Shown: positions 1-9,579 of the stretch, in pieces
How the letters are laid out: the number at the start of each line of letters is the position of its first letter
Numbering within the stretch: position 1 is the stretch's first letter
Assembly: GCA_016185245.1 (NCBI GenBank)
Contig: JACPNZ010000031.1
Span: forward strand, 62,001-126,000
Direction of reading: 5' to 3'
DNA: 64,000 nt
Origin: Hyphomicrobiales bacterium
Lineage (GTDB): Bacteria; Pseudomonadota; Alphaproteobacteria; Rhizobiales; Aestuariivirgaceae
Notes under the pieces: generated by a model
Told to the model about the DNA's origin: nothing
What the model saw: the letters and a program-made list of their open reading frames with translations, nothing else
Database searches by the model: none
Program-made: the position numbers and the translations under genes

Positions 1-1089
1 CGGTTGGATCACCCAGTTCACGCCGACTTGCGACAGGGAGAGTCCGGTCCTCTGCAAGTTCTGCTGAAGCAATTCGAGCGAACTGGTATAGGCCAGCCGG
101 ATCACCGCGCCATTGACCTCAAGCGAGGACACATCGACACCCGTGACACTCGGCGTGGCCAGGATGCGGCTCCTGATGCCGTTCCATTGGGTTGGGCTGG
201 CGAACGGCACCGACACGGAAATCGACTGGGAAACGATCCCGCCGCCATTGGCGGCGAGCTTGGCTTCGTCGTCCTTGTATTTGGTGGTGAGCGCCGAATA
301 GACCCGCTGCACCGCGGCTGTGGCTGCTCCCGGCAGGGTTTTGTCCTCGCCCTGGTAGACCTTGTCGAAGGTCACCTTGCCGAGCATGGTTTCGCCCGAG
401 ATCATCACATGCAGGCCGCCGCCTTCGGCCGGCTCGGCAATGGCGATGAGGAGGCTCTGGGCCCCGTAGCGCCGGCGGAGCGCCTCGAGCCGGATGGGAT
501 CGGCGGCAAGCGCATCCTCGACCGACATGGTCCCGGTATCCTCGAGATCGCCGAGCGGCACGATGAGCGGCACCAGCAACTGCTCGGCATGGAGATCGAG
601 CCAGGCCTTGCGCCAGATATTGTCCTCCCACAGCTGCGACACGGTGGCGTCGCGGTAAACCGGCAGCACGATGATCGGCGAGGCCTGCTGAGTCGGCACC
701 CGGATACCGTAGCCGGTCAGGAGCTTGGTGATCTTGTCGGGCATGAAGCGCACGGTGAAGGTGCCGATGTAGCGGCCCGGCGCCGAGCTCTCCTGCTCGA
801 TCGACAGGGACTTGAGATAGGGCGCGATGTCGCCAGGTTTCAGCTTGGCGAGATCGCCGGCGATCTGGGCCGAGCCCAGCCGTTCCACCAGGATGAAGAA
901 GGCCTTGACCTGCACGTCCATGAGGGCCTGGTTCTTGGCCGCCGCCGCATCGGTGGACGTCACATCGACCGGCACCCCCTGGACCGCGAAGATGTTGGTC
1001 TCGACCGGACCTGCCTGGACAGCCGAAAGCCCGCCGGCCAGGACCATCGCCGCTGCCGCGAACATCAAGCGCCAGGCGCGCGATATCAT
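1..1089 (-). CDS. DUF2066 domain-containing exported protein (3' end outside window)
   Basis: The minus-strand frame stays open for 363 codons from ATG at 1089 and runs off the left edge, so the C-terminus is missing. The N-terminus ([20 protein letters not shown], then an AxA-type end around residue 26) is a signal peptide, so the product is probably periplasmic. The body matches the DUF2066 pattern as I know it: an early segment with [20 protein letters not shown] and a later beta-rich half. The molecular role of DUF2066 is unknown; in alphaproteobacteria it commonly sits divergent to purM, as here. The 137 bp gap to purM must hold both promoters. Confident in the gene, moderate in the family name. 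Confidence 0.82.
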   Translation of the reverse strand, partial: MISRAWRLMFAAAAMVLAGGLSAVQAGPVETNIFAVQGVPVDVTSTDAAAAKNQALMDVQVKAFFILVERLGSAQIAGDLAKLKPGDIAPYLKSLSIEQESSAPGRYIGTFTVRFMPDKITKLLTGYGIRVPTQQASPIIVLPVYRDATVSQLWEDNIWRKAWLDLHAEQLLVPLIVPLGDLEDTGTMSVEDALAADPIRLEALRRRYGAQSLLIAIAEPAEGGGLHVMISGETMLGKVTFDKVYQGEDKTLPGAATAAVQRVYSALTTKYKDDEAKLAANGGGIVSQSISVSVPFASPTQWNGIRSRILATPSVTGVDVSSLEVNGAVIRLAYTSSLELLQQNLQRTGLSLSQVGVNWVIQP

Positions 1090-1226
1090 CGTTTCCGTCA
1101 CTCCACCGTCTCCGGCCTGCCCGTCAGGCAAAACCGGTTCAACCAATACGCTTTATTCGGAAAGCGCTTCGGGCTATGCACGCCGACACCGGCCATAACC
1201 ACAGAGAATTGGGGCAAACTAGCGGC

Positions 1227-2312
1227 ATGGGCGATGTGAAACAAGGCTCTCGCGGCGGCGTCACCTATGCCGAAGCAGGCGTTGATATTTCGGCCGGCAA
1301 CGCGCTGGTGGACGCAATCCGGCCCTTGGCCCGGGTGACCCGGCGCAAGGGTGCCGATTCGGCGCTCGGCGGCTTCGGCGGCCTCTTCGATCTCAAGGCC
1401 TGCGGCTACAAGGACCCGGTGCTGGTCGCCGCCAATGACGGGGTCGGCACCAAGCTGCGGCTGGCCATCGAAACCGGCCGCCACCATGGCGTCGGCATCG
1501 ATCTCGTCGCCATGTCGGTCAACGACCTGGTGGTCCAGGGCGCCGAGCCCCTCTTTTTTCTCGACTATTTCGCCACCGGCAAACTCGATGTCGGAGCCGC
1601 CCGCCAAGTGATCGCCGGCATCGCCGACGGCTGCAAGCAGGCGGGCTGTGCCTTGATCGGCGGCGAAACGGCGGAGATGCCCGGCATGTATCATGGGGCC
1701 GACTACGACCTCGCGGGCTTCGCCGTCGGTGCGGTCGAACGCAAGAATATCCTGCCGCGCCCGGATGTGGGAGCGGGCGATGCGATCCTCGGCCTCGCCT
1801 CCAGCGGGCCCCATTCCAACGGCTATTCGCTGGTGCGCCGGCTGGTGGAGATGAGCGGCGTCGGATATTCCGACCCCGCCCCCTTCGCCAAAGGCAAAAA
1901 CCTCGGCGAAGCGCTGCTCACACCCACCCGCATCTATGTCAAACCGATCCTCAAGGCGCTGAAAGCCGGCAGTGGCATCAAGGCACTGGCCCACATTACC
2001 GGCGGCGGCTTCACCGAGAACATTCCTCGCGTGCTGCCCAGAACCTCGGTGGCCGAGATCGATCTTGACGCGGTGCCTTTCACCAAGGTGTTCGGCTGGC
2101 TGCAACAGGTGGGCTCGGTGGCCGAGCATGAAATGCTGCGCACCTTCAACTGCGGCATCGGCATGATCGTGGTGGTCGCGGCCGGGAGCGCCAAACAAGT
2201 GGCCGCGGCGCTGACCAAATCCGGCGAAAGGGTCGTGACACTGGGTGCAATCCGCAAGCGCAAGGGCGGCGAAGCACAGGTGGCCGTCTGCGGTCGCCTG
2301 CGGGTGCGATGA
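1227..2312 (+). CDS. purM: Phosphoribosylformylglycinamidine cyclo-ligase (AIR synthetase)
   Basis: Closes the imidazole ring of FGAM with ATP to give aminoimidazole ribotide, step five of de novo purine synthesis, in the cytosol. The 361-residue protein starts [15 protein letters not shown], has the nucleotide-binding DGVGTK stretch near residue 70 and the C-terminal Gly-rich [10 protein letters not shown], all characteristic of PurM. An in-frame ATG 51 bp upstream exists, but family alignments begin close to the chosen one, and a GGGG stretch lies about 12 nt before it. It overlaps purN by ATGA, so the two are translationally coupled. Confidence 0.96.
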   Translation: MGDVKQGSRGGVTYAEAGVDISAGNALVDAIRPLARVTRRKGADSALGGFGGLFDLKACGYKDPVLVAANDGVGTKLRLAIETGRHHGVGIDLVAMSVNDLVVQGAEPLFFLDYFATGKLDVGAARQVIAGIADGCKQAGCALIGGETAEMPGMYHGADYDLAGFAVGAVERKNILPRPDVGAGDAILGLASSGPHSNGYSLVRRLVEMSGVGYSDPAPFAKGKNLGEALLTPTRIYVKPILKALKAGSGIKALAHITGGGFTENIPRVLPRTSVAEIDLDAVPFTKVFGWLQQVGSVAEHEMLRTFNCGIGMIVVVAAGSAKQVAAALTKSGERVVTLGAIRKRKGGEAQVAVCGRLRVR

Positions 2313-2902
2313 AAAAGGCCCGCGTCGGCGTTCTCATTTCCGGCCGGGGCTCCAATCTGAAGGCACTGGTCGAGGCGGCGCGCGGCCCAGACTATCCCGC
2401 CGAGATCGTCTGTGTCGTATCGAACCGGGCCGACGCTGCCGGGCTGGACTTCGCCGCCGCCAATGGCATCGCCATCCGGGTCATCGATCACAAGGCCTAT
2501 CCAACACGCGAGACCTTCGACCAGGCGCTGCACGACCATCTCGTCTCGCAGAAAATCGAGATCGTCGCCCTGGCGGGCTTCATGCGCATCCTGAGCCCGG
2601 CTTTCGTCGCGGCGTGGGCCGGGCGGATGCTCAACATCCATCCGTCCCTGCTGCCCGCCTACCGGGGCCTCGACACCCACGCACGCGCGCTTGGCGACGG
2701 CGCCAAGGTCCACGGCTGCACCGTGCATCTGGTGACCGAGGGCCTCGACGAGGGTCCGGTCCTCCTGCGGGCGGAAGTGCCCGTGCTGGCCGGCGATACG
2801 CCAGAAACCCTCGCCGCCCGCGTGCTGAAGGAGGAACACCGCCTCTATCCGCGGGCGCTGGCCATGCTGGCCCGCCAGCTTCAGGCGAAGACGTCGACCT
2901 GA
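2309..2902 (+). CDS. purN: Phosphoribosylglycinamide formyltransferase
   Basis: Transfers a formyl group from 10-formyl-THF to GAR, step three of purine synthesis. The 197-residue protein has the phosphate-binding GRGSNLKAL near the N-terminus and the [10 protein letters not shown] loop. The catalytic triad corresponds to N109, H111 and D147 (DEGP motif). Start ATG overlaps the purM stop by four bases. The 3' end overlaps the convergent WYL regulator by 22 bp, so the two share transcription termination space. Confidence 0.96.
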   Translation: MKKARVGVLISGRGSNLKALVEAARGPDYPAEIVCVVSNRADAAGLDFAAANGIAIRVIDHKAYPTRETFDQALHDHLVSQKIEIVALAGFMRILSPAFVAAWAGRMLNIHPSLLPAYRGLDTHARALGDGAKVHGCTVHLVTEGLDEGPVLLRAEVPVLAGDTPETLAARVLKEEHRLYPRALAMLARQLQAKTST

Positions 2903-3594
2903 GGACCGCCCGCCTCGCGCTCGCTCTCCTCGCGCCATTGCTTGAGCAGCGCCTTGCGGCGGGCCGGATACTTCTCGTCGAGCACCGCCATGGACAGCAT
3001 CCGGTCGGTGCGGAACGAGCGGAAGGCCTGGCGCAGTTCGCACCAGGCGACGATCAGCCGCTGGGCATCGAAGTAAGCCACCGCGATGGGCCAGATCACT
3101 CTCTTGGTCTGGCGCCCGTCTTCGCTGCGATAGGCGAGATCGACCTTGCGGCCCTCGCGGATGGCGCAGCGCAGCTGGGCCACATTCACCATGTCTTCGA
3201 CCATGCGGAACTGCGGCGGCACCAGAAGGGCGGCGTCGAAGAGAAAGGGCCTGAGCCGTTCGGGAAGGACCGAGCCGATCTTGGCGACCGTGTCCTGGGC
3301 GGCGCGGGAGAGATCGGCATCGCCGCGGCGCGCCACCCAGCGCAGGCCGAGCATCACCGCTTCCAGTTCGTCGGGCGTGAACATCAGGGGCGGCAGGTCG
3401 AAGCCCGCGCCCAGCACATAGCCGATGCCGGCCTCGCCGCGGATCGGCACCCGGTCGGCGATCAAGGCTGCGATGTCGCGATAGACGGTGCGCAGCGACA
3501 CTTCGAGCTCGCGCGCCATCGTGTCACCCGTCACCGGCCGGCGATGGCGGCGCAGGATCTGGATCATCTGCAACAGTCGTTCGGCGCGGCGCAT
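2881..3594 (-). CDS. HTH-WYL (YafY-like) transcriptional regulator
   Basis: A 237-residue DeoR/YafY-type regulator. Residues about 5-60 form a winged HTH (MARELEVSLRTVYRDIAAL) and residues about 140-210 a WYL domain, ending with the RSFRTDRM stretch typical of these ligand-sensing modules. WYL domains are thought to bind nucleic acids or nucleotides; the ligand here is unknown. It is divergent from the nucleoside hydrolase at 3715 with about 120 bp between, which makes that gene a plausible target, by inference only. Confidence 0.86.
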   Translation of the reverse strand: MRRAERLLQMIQILRRHRRPVTGDTMARELEVSLRTVYRDIAALIADRVPIRGEAGIGYVLGAGFDLPPLMFTPDELEAVMLGLRWVARRGDADLSRAAQDTVAKIGSVLPERLRPFLFDAALLVPPQFRMVEDMVNVAQLRCAIREGRKVDLAYRSEDGRQTKRVIWPIAVAYFDAQRLIVAWCELRQAFRSFRTDRMLSMAVLDEKYPARRKALLKQWREESEREAGGPQVDVFA

Positions 3595-3714
3595 GGCAGG
3601 AGCCTAGACTAGGCTTGCTGACAGCAGTTGTCAGCAGGACGCCATCGATCATCCACATTGCTTTTGACCGATTGGACAAATAGAAGGCAGGGGAATGACA
3701 GCGAGTGCCTCCCT

Positions 3715-4659
3715 ATGCCCAAGCCCCTGCCCATCATCATCGATACCGATCCCGGACAGGACGACGCCGTCGCTATCCTGCTGGCGCTCGCCTCGCCGGA
3801 ACTCGAGGTTTTGGGCATCACCGCGGTTGCCGGCAACGTGGCGCTGGCGCTGACCGAGATCAACGCCCGCAAGATCTGCGAACTCGCCGGCCGGCCCGAC
3901 ATCAAGGTCTATTCCGGCGCCATCCGCCCGATGGTGCGAAACCTGGTCACCGCCGAGAATGTGCATGGCAAGACCGGCCTCGACGGCCCGGTGCTGCCCG
4001 AGCCCACCATGAAACTGCAAGCCCGGCATGGCGTCGACTTTTTGATCGAGACGCTGATGTCGCGCGATGCCGGCACGGTGACGCTATGCGCCCTGGGACC
4101 TCTCACCAACATCGGACTCGCCTTGGTGCGCGAGCCGCGGATTGCCTCGCGCATTGCCCAGATCGTCGCCATGGGCGGCGGCTTCTTCGAGGGCGGCAAT
4201 GTGACACCAGCCGCCGAATTTAATATCTATGTCGATCCGCATGCCGCACGCCTGGTCTTCGAAGCGGGCATTCCGATCACCCTCATCCCGCTCGACTGCA
4301 CCCACCAGGCGCTGACCACCGCCGCCCGGATCGAGAAGTTCCGCGCCCTGCCCAACCGGGCGGGTCCCGCCACCGCGGCAATGCTCGATTTCTACGAGCG
4401 CTTCGACGTGCAGAAATACGGCACCGACGGCGGCCCGCTGCACGACCCCTGCGTCATCGCCTGGCTCTTGAAGCCGGACTTGTTCAAGGGCCGCCATGTC
4501 AATGTCGCGATCGAATGCCAGTCGGAGCTGACCATGGGCATGACCGTCATCGACTGGTGGCGGGTGACCGACCGGGCGCCCAACGCCACCGTCCTCCGCG
4601 ACATCGACGCGCAAGGCTTCTTCGATCTCCTGGCCGAGCGCCTGGCCCGTCTGCCATAG
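3715..4659 (+). CDS. Nucleoside hydrolase (IunH/Rih family)
   Basis: Cleaves the N-glycosidic bond of ribonucleosides to base plus ribose for salvage; cytosolic. The 314-residue protein opens with PIIIDTDPGQDDAVAILLAL, the Asp-rich Ca2+-binding signature of the family, and has the conserved AEFNIYVDPHAA segment and a late GGPLHDPC metal-site motif. The start was placed on the ATG just before PKPLPIII; an upstream in-frame ATG would add 29 residues without homology. Substrate preference (inosine/uridine or pyrimidine) cannot be read off. It ends 9 bp before the convergent rarA. Confidence 0.93.
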   Translation: MPKPLPIIIDTDPGQDDAVAILLALASPELEVLGITAVAGNVALALTEINARKICELAGRPDIKVYSGAIRPMVRNLVTAENVHGKTGLDGPVLPEPTMKLQARHGVDFLIETLMSRDAGTVTLCALGPLTNIGLALVREPRIASRIAQIVAMGGGFFEGGNVTPAAEFNIYVDPHAARLVFEAGIPITLIPLDCTHQALTTAARIEKFRALPNRAGPATAAMLDFYERFDVQKYGTDGGPLHDPCVIAWLLKPDLFKGRHVNVAIECQSELTMGMTVIDWWRVTDRAPNATVLRDIDAQGFFDLLAERLARLP

Positions 4660-4668
4660 GGACAGTCG

Positions 4669-5976
4669 CTACTGCCGCTCGCGCCGGAGCTTGGCCCAGT
4701 AGTCGAGGCGCTTGCGGATTTCGCGCTCGAAGCCGCGCTCGGGCGGATTGTAGTAGGTCTCGCGCGCCATCCCGTCAGGAAAATAGTTCTGGCCGGAAAA
4801 TGCCTCGGGCTGATCGTGATCGTATTTGTAGCCGGAGCCGTATTCCTGCTCCTTCATCAGCCGGGTGGGAGCGTTGAGGATGATCTTGGGCGGCGCCAGC
4901 GATCCCGTCTGCTTGGCCCTTTGGCTGGCGGCAGCAAATGCGGTGTAGAGTGCGTTCGACTTGGGTGCTGCGGCGATATAGACGCAAGCCTGGGCCAGCG
5001 CCAGTTCGCCTTCCGGCGAACCGAGAAAATCGAAGGCGTCCTTGGCGGCAAGCGCCTGATGCAGCGCTTGCGGATCGGCGAGCCCCACATCCTCGATTGC
5101 CATGCGCACCAGACGCCTGGCCAGGAACAGCGGGTCCTCGCCGGCCACCAGCATGCGGGCGAGGTAGTAGAGGGCCGCATCGGGATCGGAGCCACGCACC
5201 GACTTATGCAGCGCCGAGATCAGATTGTAGTGGCCGTCGGCGGCCTTGTCATAGAGCGGCATGCGTTGCTGCACGGTGCGGGCTAGGCCTGCGGAATCGA
5301 GCGGGGCTGCATCTTCCGGCACGGCGGCGAAAATGTCTTCGGCGAGGTTCAGCACATAGCGGCCGTCGCCGTCGGCCATGGCGATCAAAGCCGTGCGCGC
5401 TGCATCGTCAAGGGGCAAGCGCCGCTTGTGGAACAGTTCGGCCCGCGCCACGAGGGCTTCAAGGGCCGCCGCGTCGAGCCGGTTGAGCACCAGGACCTGG
5501 CAGCGCGACAGCACCGCGCCATTCAGTTCGAAGGAAGGATTTTCGGTGGTCGCCCCCACCAGAATGATCGTTCCATCCTCGACATAGGGCAGGAAGCTAT
5601 CCTGTTGCGACTTGTTGAAGCGATGGATTTCGTCGACGAAGAGCAGCGTGCCGCGCCCCTGCTCGCGCCGGATGCGGGCCTGTTCGAAGGTCTTCTTCAG
5701 GTCGGCAACGCCCGAGAAGATGGCCGACATCTGCTCGAAGGCAAGCCCGGTCTCGCCGGCGAGCAGTCGGGCGATGGTCGTCTTGCCGGTGCCGGGCGGG
5801 CCCCACAGGATGATCGAGGCAAGGCGTCCCGCCGCCAGCATGCGGGTGAGCACGCCATCGGGCCCGACCAGGTGATCCTGGCCCACCACGTCGGAAAGCC
5901 GCTGGGGCCGCAGACGGTCGGCCAGCGGGCGTGGCCCCTCGCGCCCCAGACCTGCCGCTTCGAACAAGTTCGTCAT
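4669..5976 (-). CDS. rarA: Replication-associated recombination protein A (MgsA/RarA AAA+ ATPase)
   Basis: A clamp-loader-related AAA+ ATPase acting at stalled replication forks. The 435-residue product carries Walker A GPPGTGKTT at about 59-67, Walker B LLFVDEIHRFNKSQQD near 107, a sensor region ATTENPSFELN, and the C-terminal tetramerisation half with RMAIEDVGLADPQA and YGSGYKYDHDQPE typical of RarA. The start codon shares one base with the stop of the upstream protease gene (TGATG), so they are likely co-transcribed and coupled. Confidence 0.95.
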   Translation of the reverse strand: MTNLFEAAGLGREGPRPLADRLRPQRLSDVVGQDHLVGPDGVLTRMLAAGRLASIILWGPPGTGKTTIARLLAGETGLAFEQMSAIFSGVADLKKTFEQARIRREQGRGTLLFVDEIHRFNKSQQDSFLPYVEDGTIILVGATTENPSFELNGAVLSRCQVLVLNRLDAAALEALVARAELFHKRRLPLDDAARTALIAMADGDGRYVLNLAEDIFAAVPEDAAPLDSAGLARTVQQRMPLYDKAADGHYNLISALHKSVRGSDPDAALYYLARMLVAGEDPLFLARRLVRMAIEDVGLADPQALHQALAAKDAFDFLGSPEGELALAQACVYIAAAPKSNALYTAFAAASQRAKQTGSLAPPKIILNAPTRLMKEQEYGSGYKYDHDQPEAFSGQNYFPDGMARETYYNPPERGFEREIRKRLDYWAKLRRERQ

Positions 5977-7376
5977 CAGCCGCCAACGGTGAGTTTGAGC
6001 AGCTGGCCGCCGCGATCGACGGCGATTTCCCAATAGCCGGGAACGCTGGTAAGCGCCTTCTTCAGCGTCGCGGTGGTATCGATGGCGGTGCCGTTCACCG
6101 CGCGGATGATGTCGCCCTTGCGGAAGAAGCGCTGGGCCGGGCCGCCCTTGATGGCGGTGATTGCAACGCCGGTCGAATCGGCCTTGAGGCCGAGCTCGTC
6201 AGCGACCGCCGGCGACAGGTTGGCGGCGACGACACCGGTGAGTGGGGTTGTCCCGCCGATCAGCAGTTCCTGGCGGGCGACCGATTCGGGCGCGGCAATG
6301 AGGGTGATCGCGGTTTCGGTGCGCTTGCCGCCGCGCTGGTATTCGATGATCGGGGTGGAGCCGATCGGCTGGGTGGCCACCCGGTAGCCCAGCTCGCGGG
6401 CATTCTCGACCGGCTTTCCTTCGATCGCCAGGACCACATCGCCGCGCTTCAGCCCCGCCTTGGCCAGCGGACTTTCAGCATGGAGGCTGACGATCAGGGC
6501 GCCTTCGGGCCTTGCGAAGCCCAGGCTGTCGGCGATCTCCTGGGTCACGTCCTGTAACTCGGCGCCGAGCCAGGGACGTTTCACCGCCTGGCCGGTCTCG
6601 GCCGAGCGCACCACCGTCTTCACCATGTTGACCGGGATGGCAAAGCCGATGCCGATCGACCCGCCGCTCCTCGAGAAGATTGCCGTATTGATGCCGACCA
6701 GCTCTCCGGCCAGGTTGACCAGCGCGCCCCCGGAATTGCCGGGATTGATGGCGGCGTCGGTCTGGATGAAGAACTGATAGTCGGAGATGCCGACATCGGT
6801 GCGGGCCAGCGCCGAGACGATGCCGCTGGTCACCGTCTGGCCGACGCCGAAGGGATTGCCGATCGCCAGCACCAGGTCGCCCACCTGCAGATTGTCGCTG
6901 TCGCCCATGGCAAGCGCCGGCAGTTTCTCGTCAGCGGCTTCGATCTTGAGGACGGCGAGGTCGGTGCGTTCGTCGGTGAGCAGCAGCTTGGCGGGGAACT
7001 CGCGATTGTCGGCCAGCACGACGCGGATGCTCGTTCCGCCCTGCACCACGTGGTTGTTGGTGATGATGAGGCCCATGGGATCGACGATGACGCCGGAGCC
7101 CAGCGAATTCTGCACCCGCTCGCGCGGTGCCCCGAAGCCGCCTTCGCCGCCGAAAAACTGCCGGAAGAAAGGATCGTCGAAAAGCCCCATGTCGCGCTGG
7201 GCCACCAGCTGCTGGGCATAGACATTGACCACGGCGGGCGCGGTGTTCTTCACCACGGGCGCGAAGGAAAGGCGGATCTGTCCCTGGCTCTCGGGCACCG
7301 TGGCTTGGCCAGCCCAGGCCACCCCGCCCCACGCCAGGGCTAGAACCGTCGTCACAATAGCCAATGCCGCACGCAT
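5976..7376 (-). CDS. Do/HtrA family periplasmic serine protease
   Basis: Quality-control protease/chaperone of the cell envelope. The 466-residue protein has a signal peptide (MRAALAIVTTVLALAWGGVAWA), a trypsin-like domain with catalytic triad H109 (TNNHVV), D139 (ERTDLAVLK) and S215 (NPGNSGG), and two PDZ domains (about 265-350 and 375-466). The linker LFDDPFFRQFFGG before the protease domain is typical of DegP/DegQ. The ATG at 7376 gives a proper signal peptide and is preceded by AGAGG/AAGG; an in-frame ATG 42 bp upstream is less likely. rarA follows with a one-base overlap. Confidence 0.95.
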   Translation of the reverse strand: MRAALAIVTTVLALAWGGVAWAGQATVPESQGQIRLSFAPVVKNTAPAVVNVYAQQLVAQRDMGLFDDPFFRQFFGGEGGFGAPRERVQNSLGSGVIVDPMGLIITNNHVVQGGTSIRVVLADNREFPAKLLLTDERTDLAVLKIEAADEKLPALAMGDSDNLQVGDLVLAIGNPFGVGQTVTSGIVSALARTDVGISDYQFFIQTDAAINPGNSGGALVNLAGELVGINTAIFSRSGGSIGIGFAIPVNMVKTVVRSAETGQAVKRPWLGAELQDVTQEIADSLGFARPEGALIVSLHAESPLAKAGLKRGDVVLAIEGKPVENARELGYRVATQPIGSTPIIEYQRGGKRTETAITLIAAPESVARQELLIGGTTPLTGVVAANLSPAVADELGLKADSTGVAITAIKGGPAQRFFRKGDIIRAVNGTAIDTTATLKKALTSVPGYWEIAVDRGGQLLKLTVGG

Positions 7377-7404
7377 GTAAGCCTTACCTCTCGAATTCAG
7401 TCCG

Positions 7405-7869
7405 CTATCTGCGATCAAGCTTTGTCGACAAGATGACCGAGGTTTCGGTGCGAATGACGCCGGGGATCGCCCCCAGTTCGTCGATCAGGCGGTCCATGTC
7501 CTCGGCCGAAGCGGTCTTGACCATGCCCACCAGGTCGACCTTGCCGCTGACCGTGTAGAGCATTTCGAACTGCGGGAAACGGGCAAGAAGCCGCGCCACT
7601 TCCACCTGGCGGCGGGGTTCGACGGCGATCGTCACCATGGCGCGGATGCCGGCCTTTTCGACATCCTGGGCCAACTTGACCGAATAGCCGGCGATGACAC
7701 CGCTTTCCTCCAGCCGCCGCAGCCGGTCCTGTACTGTGGTTCGCGACAGGCCAAGCTTGCGGGCAAGGGCCGCCACCGGCTCCCGGGCATTGACCCGCAG
7801 GAGAGCGATCAGGTCCTCGTCCTTGGAGGTAATCTGGCTCACCCGGCGTTTGTCGGCTCTGTCAGTCAT
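7405..7869 (-). CDS. Lrp/AsnC family transcriptional regulator
   Basis: 154 residues: N-terminal HTH (KDEDLIALLRVNAREPVAAL then LGLSRTTVQDRLRRLEESGV) and a C-terminal RAM/AsnC ligand domain (RAMVTIAVEPRR, LYTVSGKVDLVGMV). Such proteins sense amino acids and commonly control the adjacent divergent gene, here a decarboxylase of the ornithine/lysine type. The start at 7869 is preferred over one 30 bp upstream because a clean palindrome lies directly in front of it. It ends 28 bp before the HtrA gene on the same strand. Confidence 0.93.
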   Translation of the reverse strand: MTDRADKRRVSQITSKDEDLIALLRVNAREPVAALARKLGLSRTTVQDRLRRLEESGVIAGYSVKLAQDVEKAGIRAMVTIAVEPRRQVEVARLLARFPQFEMLYTVSGKVDLVGMVKTASAEDMDRLIDELGAIPGVIRTETSVILSTKLDRR

Positions 7870-7890
7870 TGTGACGACTCGTCCGTCACA
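7870..7890. promoter_or_regulatory. Candidate Lrp-type operator between the regulator and the decarboxylase
   Basis: TGTGACG (7870-7876) and CGTCACA (7884-7890) form a perfect 7-bp inverted repeat around 7 bp, with a second dyad GACGA-C-TCGTC inside it. It abuts the regulator's start codon and sits about 80 bp before the decarboxylase ATG. Position and symmetry suit autoregulation and control of the divergent gene. This is inference; no binding data. Confidence 0.5.
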
Positions 7891-7971
7891 TTTCAGCACA
7901 ATGCCGTGTGTTATCCAACCGACTCAGGGGTTATCAGCGTAAACTCTCAATCGCCCGCCGAGGAGCGCCCG

Positions 7972-9156
7972 ATGCCCAAGACCCTGCCCTTCCGTGCCCC
8001 CGCTCTCCTTCCTGCCAATGCGCTGGCGGTCAATCCCGCCCTTGCCGCCGACGACGCCCTGTTCTGTTTCAGCGCCGCCACCCTCAAGGCGAAGCTCGAG
8101 GAATTCCGCAAGGGCTTTCCGGGCGAAGTGAGCTTTGCCGTCAAGTCGAATCCCGCAGCCGAGATTCTCAGCACCCTGGCGGCCGGCGGCCTGACCCACT
8201 GGGACGTGGCCTCGGTCAAAGAAATGACGGCGGTGAGTACCGTTTCCACCGCCCCCGTCTTCCACTACCACAATCCGGTGAAGTCGCGGCGCGAGATCGC
8301 CGAGGCCTACAGGACCTATGGCTGCCGGCGCTTCGCCGTCGACTGCCGCGAGGAACTGGCCAAGATCGGCGACGTGGCCGGGGGCGATGTTTCGGTCGAG
8401 ATCGCCGTGCGCTTCGTACTGCCACGCGAGCGCACCGCCGCGGCCCACGACTTCTCCACCAAGTTCGGAGCCCCCGAACACATCTGCATCGAGCTCCTCA
8501 AGGACGCCGCGGCCCGCGGCTTCAAGCCGATGCTGACCTTCCACCCGGGTTCCCAGAGCCGCGAACCGCAGACCTATGTGCGCCATATCGAAGCGGCGGC
8601 CCGCATCGCCGGCGCCGCCGGCGTGAGCCTCGCCAGGCTCAATGTCGGCGGCGGCTTCCCGGCAAGCTATCCCCTAAGCCGGCCGGCGCCGCTTGCGGCC
8701 TTCTTCACGGCCATCGCCGAGGCGACGACCAGGACCTTCGGCAAAGGCCATGAGCCGCGGCTGGAATGCGAGCCGGGCCGGGGCCTCGTTGCCACCTGCA
8801 TGTCGCTCCTCTGCTCGGTCAAGCTGGTGTGCACCGATGGCGATGACATCTTCATCAACGACGGCATCTATGGCGGGTTGATGGAATGCATGCAGGTACC
8901 GGAACTGATGCCGCCCTACCGGGTGATCCGCGCCGGCAAGGTGCTTAGCGGTCCAACCAAGTCGTGGAAGGTCTTCGGCCCCACCTGCGATCCCCTCGAC
9001 GTGCTGCCGCACCGGCTCGACCTGCCGGCTTCTCTCCGCGAGGACGATCTCATCGAGTTCGGAACTCTCGGCGCCTATGGGCTTGCCACCACCACCCGGT
9101 TCAACGGCTATGGCGGCCACCAAGTGCTGGCGGTGGGCGAAGTCTACAACGGGTAA
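7972..9156 (+). CDS. Type III PLP-dependent decarboxylase (ornithine/lysine decarboxylase-like)
   Basis: 394-residue alanine-racemase-fold decarboxylase producing a polyamine (putrescine or cadaverine) or a related amine. Seen: the PLP lysine in SFAVKSNPAAE, the Gly-rich phosphate loop NVGGGFPASY, the EPGRGLVA arginine motif and the catalytic Cys-containing FGPTCDPLDVLP near the C-terminus. The start has an AGGAG Shine-Dalgarno sequence at 7961-7965. Divergent from the Lrp-type regulator. Whether it prefers ornithine, lysine or another substrate cannot be decided by eye. Confidence 0.9.
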   Translation: MPKTLPFRAPALLPANALAVNPALAADDALFCFSAATLKAKLEEFRKGFPGEVSFAVKSNPAAEILSTLAAGGLTHWDVASVKEMTAVSTVSTAPVFHYHNPVKSRREIAEAYRTYGCRRFAVDCREELAKIGDVAGGDVSVEIAVRFVLPRERTAAAHDFSTKFGAPEHICIELLKDAAARGFKPMLTFHPGSQSREPQTYVRHIEAAARIAGAAGVSLARLNVGGGFPASYPLSRPAPLAAFFTAIAEATTRTFGKGHEPRLECEPGRGLVATCMSLLCSVKLVCTDGDDIFINDGIYGGLMECMQVPELMPPYRVIRAGKVLSGPTKSWKVFGPTCDPLDVLPHRLDLPASLREDDLIEFGTLGAYGLATTTRFNGYGGHQVLAVGEVYNG

Positions 9157-9164
9157 GAGCGAAT

Positions 9165-9210
9165 AGGGAGTAGCGAGTAGTTAAGAGCCTTCACTATTCG
9201 CTACTTCCCT
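9165..9210. terminator. Inverted repeat between convergent genes, possible bidirectional terminator
   Basis: AGGGAGTAGCGAGTAG (9165-9180) and CTATTCGCTACTTCCCT (9194-9210) are near-perfect inverted arms. The right arm lies inside the last codons of the sufA-like gene. No long T-run follows, so it may act as an mRNA-end stabiliser rather than an intrinsic terminator. Confidence 0.45.
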
Positions 9211-9570
9211 TGGCTTCAGCAGCACGCTCTCGCCGCAGCCGCAGGCTGAGGTCTGGTTGGGATTGTTGAAGATGAATCCCGCCTTCAAGGCCGAAGTCTG
9301 GTAATCCATCTCGGTGCCGATCAGGAACATGATCGCCTTGGCGTCGATCAGCACGGTCACACCCTTGTCCTCGATCGCCTCGTCGAAGGGCTTTTTCTCG
9401 GCCGCCCATTCCATGGTGTATTCCATGCCGGCGCAGCCGCCGTTCTTGACGCCGATGCGGAGCCCGACGACCGGCTGGTCGGCCCTGGCCATGATGTCGC
9501 GCACCCGCGCTGCGGCGGCTTCGGTGAGGCGCATCGCCTTGGGCAGAGGGCGGGGAGTTGCGGTTGCCAT
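9181..9570 (-). CDS. sufA: A-type Fe-S carrier (SufA/IscA/ErpA family)
   Basis: 129-residue carrier that receives Fe-S clusters from the SufBCD scaffold and passes them to apoproteins. The three cluster-ligand cysteines are present: C46 in NGGCAGMEY and C110/C112 in SACGCGES. Last gene of the suf operon, 9 bp downstream of sufT. Assignment to the A-type family is firm; sufA rather than iscA rests on operon context. Confidence 0.93.
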   Translation of the reverse strand: MATATPRPLPKAMRLTEAAAARVRDIMARADQPVVGLRIGVKNGGCAGMEYTMEWAAEKKPFDEAIEDKGVTVLIDAKAIMFLIGTEMDYQTSALKAGFIFNNPNQTSACGCGESVLLKPREVANSEGS

Positions 9571-9579
9571 TGTCTCTCC

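Noticed and set aside
4-1239. 411-codon plus-strand frame at the left edge
   Set aside because: The minus strand has a signal peptide and a 363-codon open DUF2066-like gene; the plus frame has neither start context nor homology.
2245-3612. Long plus-strand frame across purN and the WYL regulator
   Set aside because: Its sequence is low-complexity Arg/Gly/His-rich and conflicts with two clear genes.
7870-7971. Possible speF-type leader before the decarboxylase
   Set aside because: The gap is about 100 bp, too short for that leader, and I see no matching structure.
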